A program made the position numbers and the translations under genes. From the NCBI RefSeq assembly GCF_038397715.1, contig NZ_CP151633.1, positions 372,001 to 436,000 on the forward strand: a stretch of DNA of 64,000 bases. Reading direction: 5' to 3'. The stretch's first letter is position 1. Every line of letters begins with the position of its first letter. The notes below the pieces were generated by a model. It did no database searches. It was not told the origin of the DNA and was given only the letters and a program-made list of their open reading frames with translations. This document shows positions 1-8,296 of this stretch, one piece after another. This DNA is from Microbacterium sp. LWO14-1.2. GTDB taxonomy: Bacteria > Actinomycetota > Actinomycetes > Actinomycetales > Microbacteriaceae.

Positions 1-2
1 CC

Positions 3-1175
3 GGCTACGCGGTGCGGTACGCGATCGCCGACGTCCCGGGGTTCGTGAAGCCGGGCGGCGCAGTCGACGCAGAGGCACGCCGCCGAGGTCAGACCCTGTA
101 CGCCGCGGACGGGTCGATACCGCTGCACCCGCGGGTGCTCAGCGAGAATCGCGCGTCGCTCCTGCCCGACCTGGATCGTCCCGCACTCGTCTGGACCTTC
201 GACCTCGGCTCGGAGGGACTCGTCGAGGGTTTCCGACTGGAGCGCGCGCTCATCCGCTCGCACGTCCAGCTCGACTACCCCACGACTCAGGCAGCGATCG
301 ACCGCGGCGATGGCGGGCCCGCCGAGCTCCTGCCCGAGATCGGCGGTCTGCGCATCGAGCAGGAGCGACTTCGCGGGGGTGCCAGCCTCAACCTCCCCGA
401 CGAGGAGGTCGTGCGCACACCCGACGGCGGCTACGCCATCGAACGGCGTCATCCGCTCCCCGTCGAGGAGTGGAACGCGCAGCTCTCCCTTATGACGGGC
501 ATGGCCGCGGCATCCTTCATGCTCGACGCGAAGATCGGCATCCTGCGCACGATGCCGCAGCCCGACGAGCAGGCGTTCGCGACCTTCCGCCGGCAGACGG
601 AGGCACTCGGACGACCGTGGACGACGGGGCGCTACGGCGACTATCTGCGCGACCTGGATCGTGCCGATCCGCTCACGCTGCCCGTCCTCCAGGCGGCGGC
701 GACGCTGTTCCGAGGCGCAGGCTACGTGACGTTCGACGGAGCCGTACCGGCCGAGACCGAGCAGGCCGCGATCGCCGCCCCCTACGCGCACGCCACCGCT
801 CCGCTTCGGCGGCTGGTCGACCGCTGGTCGCTCGTCATCTGTCTGGCCGTCTCCGAGGGATCGGAGGTCCCGGCATGGGTGCGGGAGTCGTTGGCCGGGA
901 TCCCGGACCTCATGCAGGAGTCAGGGCAGCGTGCGTCGAAGCTCGACTCCCAGACGGTCAACTGCGTCGAAGCGGCGCTGCTGACACCGCTCGTCGGCTC
1001 GACGATCGACGCGACGGTGGTGGAGGCCCGGGGCGAGCGCGGCACGGTGCAGATCGCCGATCCGGCCGTCACCGCATCCTCACCGATCCCGCCCGGCACG
1101 GTGGCCGGCGCCGTCGTCCGGCTCCGCGTGATCAGCGCCGACATCGCGACCGGCTCCGTCGAGTTCGCGCTCTGA
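3..1175 (+). CDS. RNB-domain ribonuclease (RNase II/R family), 5' truncated
   Basis: This is the C-terminal part of a 3'-to-5' exoribonuclease of the RNase II/R family, which degrades RNA processively. The frame is open to the window edge, so the gene begins upstream; the GTG at 12 is an internal Val codon. Visible are the part of the RNB domain after the catalytic aspartates (ADVPGFVKPGG, then DAEARRRGQTLYAADGSIPLHP and LSENRASLLP) and the later AAPYAHATAPLRRLVDR stretch typical of the domain end. The Asp cluster that binds metal should lie just before base 1. The end of the protein is short, without an obvious long S1 domain, as in the compact actinobacterial members. It is followed convergently by the AlaX-like gene after 54 bases. 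Confidence 0.85.
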   Translation, partial: GYAVRYAIADVPGFVKPGGAVDAEARRRGQTLYAADGSIPLHPRVLSENRASLLPDLDRPALVWTFDLGSEGLVEGFRLERALIRSHVQLDYPTTQAAIDRGDGGPAELLPEIGGLRIEQERLRGGASLNLPDEEVVRTPDGGYAIERRHPLPVEEWNAQLSLMTGMAAASFMLDAKIGILRTMPQPDEQAFATFRRQTEALGRPWTTGRYGDYLRDLDRADPLTLPVLQAAATLFRGAGYVTFDGAVPAETEQAAIAAPYAHATAPLRRLVDRWSLVICLAVSEGSEVPAWVRESLAGIPDLMQESGQRASKLDSQTVNCVEAALLTPLVGSTIDATVVEARGERGTVQIADPAVTASSPIPPGTVAGAVVRLRVISADIATGSVEFAL

Positions 1176-1229
1176 CGTATGCTCGGCGGATGGACCACCT
1201 CGCCGCAGGACGGGTTCGTGCGCTGAGAC

Positions 1230-2102
1230 TCAGGCGGCGATGACCGTGGTCGTCATCACGAGCTGCTGCGGGTCGGCGAGGTCGAGCGACACGGTGATCT
1301 GCGCGAACTCGTCGAGCGACCCCGTGTGCGTGCCTCCGCAGAGGATGTCGGCGGTCCCCTCGGGGAGCTCGCAATGCCAGGTGCGCCGGTCGACGATCGT
1401 CGGTCCGTCGGGGACGACGCGGCTCACGGCTCCCGACGCGACCCACTCGGCGAGGCGCGCGTTGATCGCGTCTTCCCGCTCCGCGATGGTCGCGGCGAAG
1501 GTCTCGGTGTCGAAGCCTGCGCGACGCAGGCTCTTGCCGAGGCGGTACTCGTCGACGGCTCCGTCTTCGCGGATGCGACTCGTCTGATTGGCTCTGCCCT
1601 CGAAATCCGGGCTGCCGAGAGCATCCTCCCCCGGATCTTTCCGCCAGAGGTCTGCGAGCGCGCCGTCGAGCGCGAGCGACGCCAGGTGGCAGGCCGTGTG
1701 ACCACGGCTCAGCCCCGCGCGGCGCGCCTCGTCGACCACGAGCTCGACGCGCGCTCCTTCGACGAGCCAGTCAGGGGCATCACCCTCGATGGGGTGTGCG
1801 ACAAGCCACGTCCAGCCCTCCACGCCGCGCTTGACCGGGATATCGGTACCGAGGGCGAACACACCCTCGTCGGAGACCGCGGCCATCACCGCTTCGGTGA
1901 CACGCACGGCTCGGCCGTCGAACCTGATCTCGCCGCTGTCGCCCGGCTGATCGGGCCACGTGTGGTCGACCGGGTGGAACGGCGTCTCGTCGACGATCAC
2001 CACAGCGCCAGCGGAGGAGGCTTCGATGCGCAGAACCGTTCCGGCTCCCTCGACCGCACCGCCCGCGAATGAGACTCGCGTGGCGGGGACGGCCGCTGTC
2101 AC
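1230..2102 (-). CDS. AlaX-like alanyl-tRNA editing hydrolase
   Basis: The 290-residue protein resembles the free-standing editing domain of alanyl-tRNA synthetase, which hydrolyses Ser or Gly mischarged on tRNA-Ala. The two zinc-binding motifs are intact: HTACH (His135, His139) and CGGTH (Cys255, His259). The GTG start at 2102 overlaps the ispG stop as GTGA, so translation is probably coupled to ispG upstream. The N-terminal 100 residues form the beta-barrel-like part expected of longer AlaX forms. The substrate (Ser versus Gly) cannot be decided here. Bacterial AlaX-like proteins are often annotated only as metal-dependent hydrolases. Confidence 0.8.
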   Translation of the reverse strand: MTAAVPATRVSFAGGAVEGAGTVLRIEASSAGAVVIVDETPFHPVDHTWPDQPGDSGEIRFDGRAVRVTEAVMAAVSDEGVFALGTDIPVKRGVEGWTWLVAHPIEGDAPDWLVEGARVELVVDEARRAGLSRGHTACHLASLALDGALADLWRKDPGEDALGSPDFEGRANQTSRIREDGAVDEYRLGKSLRRAGFDTETFAATIAEREDAINARLAEWVASGAVSRVVPDGPTIVDRRTWHCELPEGTADILCGGTHTGSLDEFAQITVSLDLADPQQLVMTTTVIAA

Positions 2103-3250
2103 GCGGTCACGACCTGCGCGGTGCCGAGCGGTGCCTCGGGACCCATCTCGGCGGCGATGCGGTTCGCCTCCTCGATGAGCGTCGCGACGATGTCGGCCTC
2201 CGGCACGGTCTTGATGACCTCGCCCTTGACGAAGATCTGTCCCTTGCCGTTGCCGGAGGCGACGCCGAGGTCGGCCTCTCGCGCCTCACCAGGCCCGTTG
2301 ACGACGCAGCCCATCACGGCGACGCGCAGCGGCACGGTCATGTCCTTGAGTCCCTCGGTCACGTCTTCCGCGAGCGTGTAGACGTCGACCTGGGCACGGC
2401 CGCACGACGGGCACGACACGATCTCGAGCTTGCGCTCCCGCAGGTTCAGCGACTGCAGGATCTGGTGACCCACCTTGACCTCTTCCGCGGGCGGCGCGGA
2501 CAGGGAGACGCGGATGGTGTCTCCGATACCCTCGCCCAGCAGGATGCCGAAGGCCGTGGCGCTCTTGATCGTGCCCTGGAACGCGGGCCCCGCCTCGGTG
2601 ACACCGAGGTGGAGCGGCCAGTCGCCCCGTTCGGCGAGCTGGCGGTAGGCCTTCACCATGACGATCGGGTCGTTGTGCTTCACGGAGATCTTGAAGTCGT
2701 GGAAGTCGTGCTCCTCGAACAGCGATGCCTCCCAGACGGCGCTCTCGACGAGCGCTTCGGGGGTGGCCTTGCCGTACTTCTCGAGCAGACGTCGGTCGAG
2801 CGATCCGGCGTTGACGCCGATGCGCAGCGAGACACCGGCATCCTTCGCGGCCTTGGCGATCTCGCCGACCTGGTCGTCGAACTTCCGGATGTTGCCGGGG
2901 TTGACGCGCACGGCGGCGCATCCGGCGTCGATGGCCTGGAAGACGTACTTCGGCTGGAAGTGGATGTCGGCGATGACCGGGATCTGACTCTTCTTCGCGA
3001 TGATGTGCAGCACATCGGCGTCGTCCTGCGACGGCACGGCCACACGCACGATCTCGCAACCGGATGCCGTGAGCTCGGCGATCTGCTGCAGAGTTCCGTT
3101 GATGTCCGTGGTCTTCGTGGTGGTCATCGACTGGACGCTCACCGGGGCGTCGCCGCCGACGAGCACCTTGCCCACCTTGATCTGGCGCGACTTGCGACGA
3201 GGGGCGAGGACTTCAGGGACCTTCGGCATCCCGAGATTGACTGCTGGCAC
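2099..3250 (-). CDS. ispG: 4-hydroxy-3-methylbut-2-enyl diphosphate synthase (flavodoxin)
   Basis: IspG (GcpE) reduces methylerythritol cyclodiphosphate to HMBPP in the MEP isoprenoid pathway, using a 4Fe-4S cluster. The 383-residue length is normal. An N-terminal TIM-barrel is followed by a C-terminal cluster domain with Cys280 and Cys283 (SCPSCGR) and Cys315 with Glu322 ([10 protein letters not shown]). The GTG start at 3250 is preceded six bases upstream by a TAGGCT box (3257-3262), suggesting a leaderless mRNA. An alternative ATG lies seven codons in. The AlaX-like gene follows with a 4-base overlap. dxr and the site-2 protease, usual ispG neighbours, are also in this window but separated by other genes. 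Confidence 0.97.
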   Translation of the reverse strand: MPAVNLGMPKVPEVLAPRRKSRQIKVGKVLVGGDAPVSVQSMTTTKTTDINGTLQQIAELTASGCEIVRVAVPSQDDADVLHIIAKKSQIPVIADIHFQPKYVFQAIDAGCAAVRVNPGNIRKFDDQVGEIAKAAKDAGVSLRIGVNAGSLDRRLLEKYGKATPEALVESAVWEASLFEEHDFHDFKISVKHNDPIVMVKAYRQLAERGDWPLHLGVTEAGPAFQGTIKSATAFGILLGEGIGDTIRVSLSAPPAEEVKVGHQILQSLNLRERKLEIVSCPSCGRAQVDVYTLAEDVTEGLKDMTVPLRVAVMGCVVNGPGEAREADLGVASGNGKGQIFVKGEVIKTVPEADIVATLIEEANRIAAEMGPEAPLGTAQVVTA

Positions 3251-3256
3251 GCTCCC

Positions 3257-3262
3257 AGCCTA
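3257..3262 (-). promoter_or_regulatory. -10 box of leaderless ispG promoter
   Basis: TAGGCT on the minus strand fits TAnnnT and ends six bases before the ispG GTG, so transcription should start at or next to the start codon. No convincing -35 box is seen. Confidence 0.5.
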
Positions 3263-3333
3263 CGCCGCCTGGATGCACGGGGGCTGGATGCCGCACGGGC
3301 GTCATCCGCCCCGGCGCGGTCGCACCGGTGTGG

Positions 3334-3339
3334 TAGTTT
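3334..3339 (+). promoter_or_regulatory. -10 box of the trp leader promoter
   Basis: TAGTTT lies seven bases before the ATG of the leader peptide. No Shine-Dalgarno sequence stands between them, so the leader transcript is probably leaderless. No good -35 box is visible. Confidence 0.5.
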
Positions 3340-3346
3340 CGCCCCT

Positions 3347-3382
3347 ATGCTCGCGAACGTCACCTGGTGGCCCGCCTCCTAG
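3347..3382 (+). CDS. trpL: Trp attenuator leader peptide
   Basis: This is an 11-codon reading frame, MLANVTWWPAS, with two consecutive Trp codons (3365-3370). Leader peptides like this measure charged tRNA-Trp: if the ribosome stalls at the Trp codons, the downstream antiterminator forms. The position fits, because RNA segment 1 of the attenuator (3372-3377) begins one base after the second Trp codon. The gene downstream is a fused anthranilate-synthase-type enzyme. The peptide has no Shine-Dalgarno and follows a TAGTTT box by seven bases. Confidence 0.85.
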   Translation: MLANVTWWPAS

Positions 3383-3433
3383 GCGGTGTGTTCGCGTTCC
3401 CACGAATCCAGACCGCCTCCGGGGCGGTCTTTT
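3372..3433 (+). promoter_or_regulatory. Trp transcription attenuator (four-segment RNA switch)
   Basis: Four segments can pair alternately. Segment 1 is CCGCCT at 3372-3377, segment 2 is AGGCGGT at 3381-3387, segment 3 is ACCGCCT at 3412-3418, and segment 4 is GGCGGTC at 3423-3429, followed by TTTT at 3430-3433. The 1:2 pair allows 3:4, a Rho-independent terminator (GACCGCC/GGCGGTC stem, 3411-3429). Stalling at the Trp codons covers segment 1 and frees 2 to pair with 3, the antiterminator. All three pairings are visible by eye. Confidence 0.85.
3411..3433 (+). terminator. Attenuator terminator hairpin
   Basis: A 7-bp G/C-rich stem (3411-3417 with 3423-3429) with a 5-base loop is followed directly by four T residues. 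It lies 38 bases before the TrpEG-like start codon. Confidence 0.85.
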
Positions 3434-3470
3434 CGTTGAGCCGAGCCGGAGCCACGCACAGGAGACCCCG

Positions 3471-5354
3471 ATGACCCTCACCCGCCTCGCCGAGCTCACC
3501 GCCGACCCGGAGGCGTCGTTCGTGCTGATCGCGCGCGACGGTGCTGACACCGTCGAGCTGCTCACCGGCCAGGTCGTCGACGTCGACCTGCTGGCCGACA
3601 TCCCGCTCACGATCGACGGCACCCCCCGCGAGATCTTCGCCCTCGTCCCCTACCGACAGGTGCGGGAGCGCGGCTTCGTGGCGCAGGACGACGGAGCCCC
3701 GCTGCGGTGCATCGTCGTCGACGAGCACGTGCACCTACCCACGGCCGAGGTGCTGTCGGCCCTGCCGAGTGCGGCCGTGCCGCTGCGCGACGGCGGCTTC
3801 GACATCAGCGACGAACGCTATGCCGAGATCGTGAAGACCGTGATCGCCGAGGAGATCGGCCGCGGCGAGGGCGCCAACTTCGTCATCCGCCGTGACTACA
3901 CCGCCGAGATCGACGTCGACGATCGCACCGCTGCGCTCACATGGTTCCGCGCCCTCCTCGCCCACGAGCGCGGCGCGTACTGGACGTTCGCCGTCGTGAC
4001 ACCCGGCCGCATCGCGGTCGGCGCCAGCCCCGAGGCGCACGTGGTCGCGCGGGAGGGCGTGGTCACCATGAACCCGATCTCGGGCACGTTCCGCCACCCC
4101 GCCGGTGGCGCCACCCGTGAGACGCTCACCGACTTCCTCTCCTCGACGAAGGAGACGGAGGAGCTGTTCATGGTGGTGGACGAGGAGCTCAAGATGATGA
4201 GCGCCGTCTGCTCCGACGGCGGGCGTATCACCGGCCCGCACCTCAAGGAGATGTCGCGGCTCACGCACACCGAGTACATGCTGCGGGGGCGCAGCCGCCT
4301 CGACCCCCGCGACATCCTGCGCGAGACGATGTTCGCGCCGACGGTGACCGGTTCGCCGATGCAGAACGCCTGCGCCGTGATCCGTCGCCACGAGGCGAAA
4401 CCGCGCGGATACTACTCGGGGGTCGCAGCTCTCTTCACCCCGAACGGCGACGGCGGTCACGACCTCGACGCCCCCATCCTCATCCGCACCGTGTACGTGC
4501 AGGACGGAGCGCTGAGCGTGCCGGTCGGCGCGACCCTCGTGCGGCACTCCGACCCGCACGGCGAGGTCTCGGAGACGCACGGGAAGGCCGCGGGCGTGCT
4601 CGGCGCGATCGGGGCGATCGATCGCGACGCGGCCGCCGAGGCGCGCGAGGATGCGGACGAGCCGGGCGAGAGACGCGCACTCGCCGACGATCCGACGATC
4701 GCCGCCCTGCTGTCGTCTCGCAACGCGCGGCTCGCGGACTTCTGGATGAACCCGCAGGGCGAGGACTTCACCGGTCCGTTCAGCGGACGCAGCGCCCTGG
4801 TCGTCGATGCCGAGGACCGCTTCACGACGATGCTCGCCCACCAGCTCCGGCACCTCGGGCTCGACGTATCGATCGCGCCGTGGAGCTCTGTCGACGATGC
4901 TGCCGTCGACGCCGCCGACCTCGTCGTCGCCGGCCCGGGACCGGGCGACCCCCGCGACGGCGACAGCCCGCGCATCGCCCGGATGCGCGAGGTGGTCGCA
5001 CGCCGCCTCGACGCGCACCGTCCGCTGCTGGCGGTGTGCCTGAGCCACCAGATCCTCGCCGATCGCCTGGGCATCGACCTCGCTCCGCTGGCTGCACCGC
5101 ACCAGGGGCTGCAGAAGTCCGTCCCGGTGTTCGGAGAGGATGCGTCGATCGGGTTCTACAACACCTTCACGGCGCGCGTGCAGCCCGCGACGACCTCCGT
5201 GGCGGGTGCCGAGGTCTCGGCCGATCCGCAGAGCGGCGACGTCTACGCGCTGCGCGGCGACGGCTTCGCGTCGGTGCAGGGGCACCTCGAGTCGATCCTG
5301 TCGCGTGACGGTATCCGCACGCTGCATCGCCTGGTCGAGCACGCCGTCGCCTGA
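3471..5354 (+). CDS. Fused TrpE-TrpG / PhzE-type anthranilate synthase family protein
   Basis: This 627-residue protein joins a chorismate-binding (TrpE-like) domain of about 420 residues to a glutamine amidotransferase domain. The amidotransferase keeps nucleophile Cys523 (AVCLSHQ) and His605/Glu607 (GHLES). The layout and length match PhzE (ADIC synthase) and the actinobacterial anthranilate synthase family proteins. Either way it converts chorismate and glutamine to an aminated product. The ATG at 3471 is chosen because AGGAGA (3460-3465) stands before it; the frame is open far upstream without meaning. The Trp-codon attenuator in front argues that it feeds tryptophan synthesis. An alternative is a secondary-metabolite enzyme under Trp control. 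Confidence 0.88.
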   Translation: MTLTRLAELTADPEASFVLIARDGADTVELLTGQVVDVDLLADIPLTIDGTPREIFALVPYRQVRERGFVAQDDGAPLRCIVVDEHVHLPTAEVLSALPSAAVPLRDGGFDISDERYAEIVKTVIAEEIGRGEGANFVIRRDYTAEIDVDDRTAALTWFRALLAHERGAYWTFAVVTPGRIAVGASPEAHVVAREGVVTMNPISGTFRHPAGGATRETLTDFLSSTKETEELFMVVDEELKMMSAVCSDGGRITGPHLKEMSRLTHTEYMLRGRSRLDPRDILRETMFAPTVTGSPMQNACAVIRRHEAKPRGYYSGVAALFTPNGDGGHDLDAPILIRTVYVQDGALSVPVGATLVRHSDPHGEVSETHGKAAGVLGAIGAIDRDAAAEAREDADEPGERRALADDPTIAALLSSRNARLADFWMNPQGEDFTGPFSGRSALVVDAEDRFTTMLAHQLRHLGLDVSIAPWSSVDDAAVDAADLVVAGPGPGDPRDGDSPRIARMREVVARRLDAHRPLLAVCLSHQILADRLGIDLAPLAAPHQGLQKSVPVFGEDASIGFYNTFTARVQPATTSVAGAEVSADPQSGDVYALRGDGFASVQGHLESILSRDGIRTLHRLVEHAVA

Positions 5355-5362
5355 CGACGGCG
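5342..5362. terminator. Hairpin at the end of the TrpEG-like gene
   Basis: CGCCGTCG and CGACGGCG form an 8-bp stem with a 5-base loop over the stop codon, in a convergent gap of 17 bases. There is no T-run, so this is a weak terminator call. Confidence 0.35.
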
Positions 5363-5371
5363 CGTCTGCGC

Positions 5372-6688
5372 TCAGCCGCCGAGCAGCTTCACCGGGTTGA
5401 AGAGGTCGGCCACGAGCAGCAGCGCGCCCATGGCGATCAGGAGTGTCGCGACGACCACCGTGAGCGGCACGAGCCGTGTCGCGTCCACGGGGGCGGGCGG
5501 GGGTCGGCGGAAGAGGCGGGCCCAGGCCCGACGGATGCCGTCCCACAGCGCGACCACGATGTGACCGCCGTCGAGCGGGAGCAGCGGGATCAGATTGAAG
5601 ACGAACAGGGCGACGTTCAGCGAGCCCAGCAGGCCGAGCAGCACCGAGAAGCGGTTCAGGATCGGTGCGTCCGTCGCAGCCACCTCCCCGGCCAGCCGAC
5701 CGACTCCGACCACGCTCAGCGGGCCGTTGGGGTCGCGTTCGCCACCGGTCACGAGCGAGACGCCCACGTCCCACAGCCGCACCGGAAGGGTGAGGATCAG
5801 CGAACCGACGCGCGCGACCGTGTCGCCGGCCATCTCGGGACCGGCGATGAGCGGCTGCTGCACGAACCCCATCTGGGCGGCCATTCCGACGTAGCCGACC
5901 TCCTTGATCACGGGCTGTCCGTCGTCGTCGAGCAGGGGCTGACCGCTGGCGTCGGTCAGTGTGCGCTCCGCCTCGACGGGTGTGATGCTCAGCGTCTTGT
6001 CCGCACCGTCGCGGCGCACGACGAGCTCGAGGGTCTCCCCGGGAGCGCCCTGCACGATCGCGGTCGCCTCAGCGAACGTCGAGACGGCTCGGCCGTCGAT
6101 CGAGACGAGCACATCGCCCGGCTTGATGCCCGCCTCGGCGGCCGGGGTCGCCGGGTCACCGGGCGCGCACTCGGTCGCGGTGGATCCCGCGGGCAGGACG
6201 CACTGGTTGACCGAGGCGATGGTCGTCGTGCCCTGCTGCACGCCGATGCCGGCGACGAGGACCGTGAAGATGACGACCGCGAGCAGGAGGTTCATGAGCG
6301 GACCGCCGAGCATGACGATCACGCGCTTCCACACCGGCAGCCGGTAGAAGACGCGGTCCTCGGCTCCCTCGGCGATGGTCTCGTCGTTGGCAGAGCGGGC
6401 GTCCTGCACCAGTGCGCGGAAGACTCCCTTGGCGGGGCCGGCGGTGCTGGATGCCGGATACATGCCGGACATCGAGATGAATCCGCCGAGCGGGAGCAGC
6501 TTGAAGCCGTACTCCGTCTCGCCGATCCGCTTGGACCACAGACGGGGGCCGAAGCCGATCATGTACTGGCCCACGCGCACGCCGAACAGCTTCGCCGGAA
6601 CGAGGTGTCCGATCTCGTGCAGGCCGATCGACAGCCCGAGGCCGATCAGCATGAACACGATGCCGGCCAGATAGAGCAGTGCTTCCAC
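5372..6688 (-). CDS. rseP: M50 site-2 metalloprotease (RseP/Rip1 family)
   Basis: An intramembrane zinc protease that cleaves membrane-bound regulators such as anti-sigma factors. Residues His24-Glu-x-x-His28 (HEIGH) in the first membrane segment and an LDG motif (PLLPLDGGH, around residue 370) give the metal site. A PDZ domain sits in the middle (GIKPGDVLVSIDGRAV). The 438 residues and four membrane segments are typical. The GTG start at 6688 is six bases after a TAGCGT box. In many bacteria this gene lies between dxr and ispG; here it lies between them in position but with unrelated genes inserted. Confidence 0.93.
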   Translation of the reverse strand: MEALLYLAGIVFMLIGLGLSIGLHEIGHLVPAKLFGVRVGQYMIGFGPRLWSKRIGETEYGFKLLPLGGFISMSGMYPASSTAGPAKGVFRALVQDARSANDETIAEGAEDRVFYRLPVWKRVIVMLGGPLMNLLLAVVIFTVLVAGIGVQQGTTTIASVNQCVLPAGSTATECAPGDPATPAAEAGIKPGDVLVSIDGRAVSTFAEATAIVQGAPGETLELVVRRDGADKTLSITPVEAERTLTDASGQPLLDDDGQPVIKEVGYVGMAAQMGFVQQPLIAGPEMAGDTVARVGSLILTLPVRLWDVGVSLVTGGERDPNGPLSVVGVGRLAGEVAATDAPILNRFSVLLGLLGSLNVALFVFNLIPLLPLDGGHIVVALWDGIRRAWARLFRRPPPAPVDATRLVPLTVVVATLLIAMGALLLVADLFNPVKLLGG

Positions 6689-6694
6689 TCCCCC

Positions 6695-6700
6695 ACGCTA
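6695..6700 (-). promoter_or_regulatory. -10 box of leaderless rseP promoter
   Basis: TAGCGT on the minus strand ends six bases before the GTG start. The spacer is G-rich (GGGGGA) and could also serve as a weak ribosome site. Confidence 0.45.
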
Positions 6701-6769
6701 CTGCCGCCCGCCTAGGAATCCGCCCACATACCTCCTGACCGTGCCGACGGCGCAGGCACGGTATCCGGT

Positions 6770-6775
6770 TAGGGT
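6770..6775 (+). promoter_or_regulatory. -10 box before the YcnI-partner gene
   Basis: TAGGGT ends six bases before the GTG at 6782; there is no Shine-Dalgarno, so a leaderless mRNA is inferred. Confidence 0.5.
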
Positions 6776-6781
6776 TGTTGC

Positions 6782-7354
6782 GTGACCACCCGGCAGCTCC
6801 GACTCCTGCGCGCTGCCTTCGCGACCTCGGTCGCCACGCTCCTGGCGGCCGTCTCGCACACGGTGGCCGGCGGTGCGGCACCGCATCCGCTGCTCATCCT
6901 CTCCGTCGCCGCGCTGCTCGTGTCCGCCGCGGCGCTGGTGGTCGGCATCCGTCCCTCGCTGACGCGACTCACCGCGACGGTCGTCGTGAGCCAGGTGGTG
7001 TTCCATTCCGTCTTCCAAGCGCTCGGTGCGCCGACCGCCGACGCGGCCGTGCTGGGCCATGCACACCATCTGGATCTCGCGTCGCTGGGTCCTGTCGCCG
7101 CGGTCGGTGCACCCGATGCACTGATGATCGCCGCGCACGTGGTCGCGGCGGCGCTCACCACCGCTTTGCTCTGGCGCGGTGAGGCCGTCGTGCGCCGTGT
7201 GGCGTCGTGGATGCTCGCGCGTCTTCGGCTCGCCGCGATGTCGACCCCGGCAGCCCACCGCTCGCCCGCGCGTCCGATCGTGACCGCGCGGTTCGTTCTC
7301 GCCGATGCCGTACTGCGGCCCCTCTCCCGCCGTGGCCCACCGCTGAACGCCTGA
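6782..7354 (+). CDS. Small membrane protein upstream of YcnI
   Basis: I do not recognise a named family. The 190-residue protein has about four hydrophobic segments (residues 10-30, 38-58, 65-85, 110-135), a His-rich loop (GHAHHLDL) and a basic tail. It precedes the YcnI gene on the same strand by 97 bases. YcnI proteins bind copper and usually neighbour copper-import proteins. A role in copper handling or periplasmic delivery is therefore an inference from context and the His-rich loop. The GTG start is supported by the TAGGGT box six bases upstream. Confidence 0.65.
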   Translation: MTTRQLRLLRAAFATSVATLLAAVSHTVAGGAAPHPLLILSVAALLVSAAALVVGIRPSLTRLTATVVVSQVVFHSVFQALGAPTADAAVLGHAHHLDLASLGPVAAVGAPDALMIAAHVVAAALTTALLWRGEAVVRRVASWMLARLRLAAMSTPAAHRSPARPIVTARFVLADAVLRPLSRRGPPLNA

Positions 7355-7451
7355 TCTCCCCTCCCTTCGTCTCGCTCGCGCCGAGGCGTCTTCTTCCGCG
7401 GGTCGGCGCGCATCCGTCGCGCCCCGCATTCGAGCAATCAGGAGTACCACC

Positions 7452-8189
7452 ATGCGTTCATCCCTCTTCACGTCGTCGTCGTCCGCCAGCCATTCATCCG
7501 CCGATCGTTCATCCGTGCCCCGTCGCCGGTTGCCACGGCGCACGCTCGCCGCCGGTGCCGTCACCGGGGCGCTTCTCGCGATCGCCGTGCCCGCCATGGC
7601 GAGCGCGCACGTCACCGTCAGTCCCGACGAGTTGGCCGCGGGAGACCACGGCGTGCTCACTTTCGCGTTCTCCCACGGCTGCGAGGAGTCGCCCACGACG
7701 TCACTGCGGATCACGATGCCCGACGGGCTCGCCTCGGTCGCTCCGACCGTCGACAGCGACTGGTCCATCGACGTCGAACGCGGAGACGACGGCCTCGTGA
7801 GCGCCGTCACGTACACGGCGGTCACGCCCGTGCCGAACGGTCTCCGCGGAGCCGTGAGCATGGGGATCGGCCTCGACGAGGACACCCCGGAGACGCTCGC
7901 CTTCCCTGTGGTGCAGACCTGCGAGACGGGCAGCACGGAGTGGACGCAGCTCGCGGAGGACGGCGAGGACCCGCACAGCCTGGACGCGCCTGCACCCGTC
8001 GTGCACGTGGCGGCCGCGAGCGGCGATCACGCCGAGCACGGCACGGCGACCGGCGCAGTGAACGCCGAGACGGATTCCGACGACGACGCCGCAGCCGACC
8101 CGACCCCCGTCGTGCTCGGATCTGCCGGTCTCGTGGCGGGGCTCGCCGCCCTCGTCGTGTCGGTGATGGCATACCGCCGCAAGGCCTGA
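7452..8189 (+). CDS. YcnI family copper-binding protein (DUF1775)
   Basis: An exported, membrane-anchored protein of 245 residues. A long signal peptide with twin Arg-Arg pairs ends at ASA, and the mature protein starts at His53 (HVTVSPDE). An N-terminal histidine is the copper ligand known for YcnI (mono-histidine brace). The DUF1775 beta-sandwich follows (residues 53-180), with Cys in SHGCEE and VVQTCETG. A linker rich in Asp/Ala and a C-terminal membrane segment with a basic tail complete it. A CAGGAG ribosome site precedes the ATG. Copper acquisition or buffering is the expected role. Confidence 0.9.
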   Translation: MRSSLFTSSSSASHSSADRSSVPRRRLPRRTLAAGAVTGALLAIAVPAMASAHVTVSPDELAAGDHGVLTFAFSHGCEESPTTSLRITMPDGLASVAPTVDSDWSIDVERGDDGLVSAVTYTAVTPVPNGLRGAVSMGIGLDEDTPETLAFPVVQTCETGSTEWTQLAEDGEDPHSLDAPAPVVHVAAASGDHAEHGTATGAVNAETDSDDDAAADPTPVVLGSAGLVAGLAALVVSVMAYRRKA

Positions 8190-8198
8190 TCGTCCGAT

Positions 8199-8230
8199 GC
8201 GATCCCTCCGGATGCGTCCGGAGGGGTCGC
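8199..8230 (+). terminator. Hairpin after ycnI
   Basis: A 14-bp stem (8199-8212 with 8217-8230, one G-U pair) with a 4-base loop lies 10 bases after the ycnI stop. No T-run follows. Confidence 0.6.
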
Positions 8231-8296
8231 ACCGCGACGTCGGCCACCGCGCCGCACCCGGGCTCGGCGTGCGAGCCGTGAGATCATGGACGCGAC

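Noticed and set aside
5561-6715. Long plus-strand frame of 384 codons opposite rseP
   Set aside because: It mirrors the codon pattern of rseP, is rich in His/Asp/Arg without any domain, and has no ribosome site.
7355-7451. Possible copper operator or riboswitch before ycnI
   Set aside because: No CopY/CsoR-like palindrome or stable RNA structure could be seen in the 97 bases.
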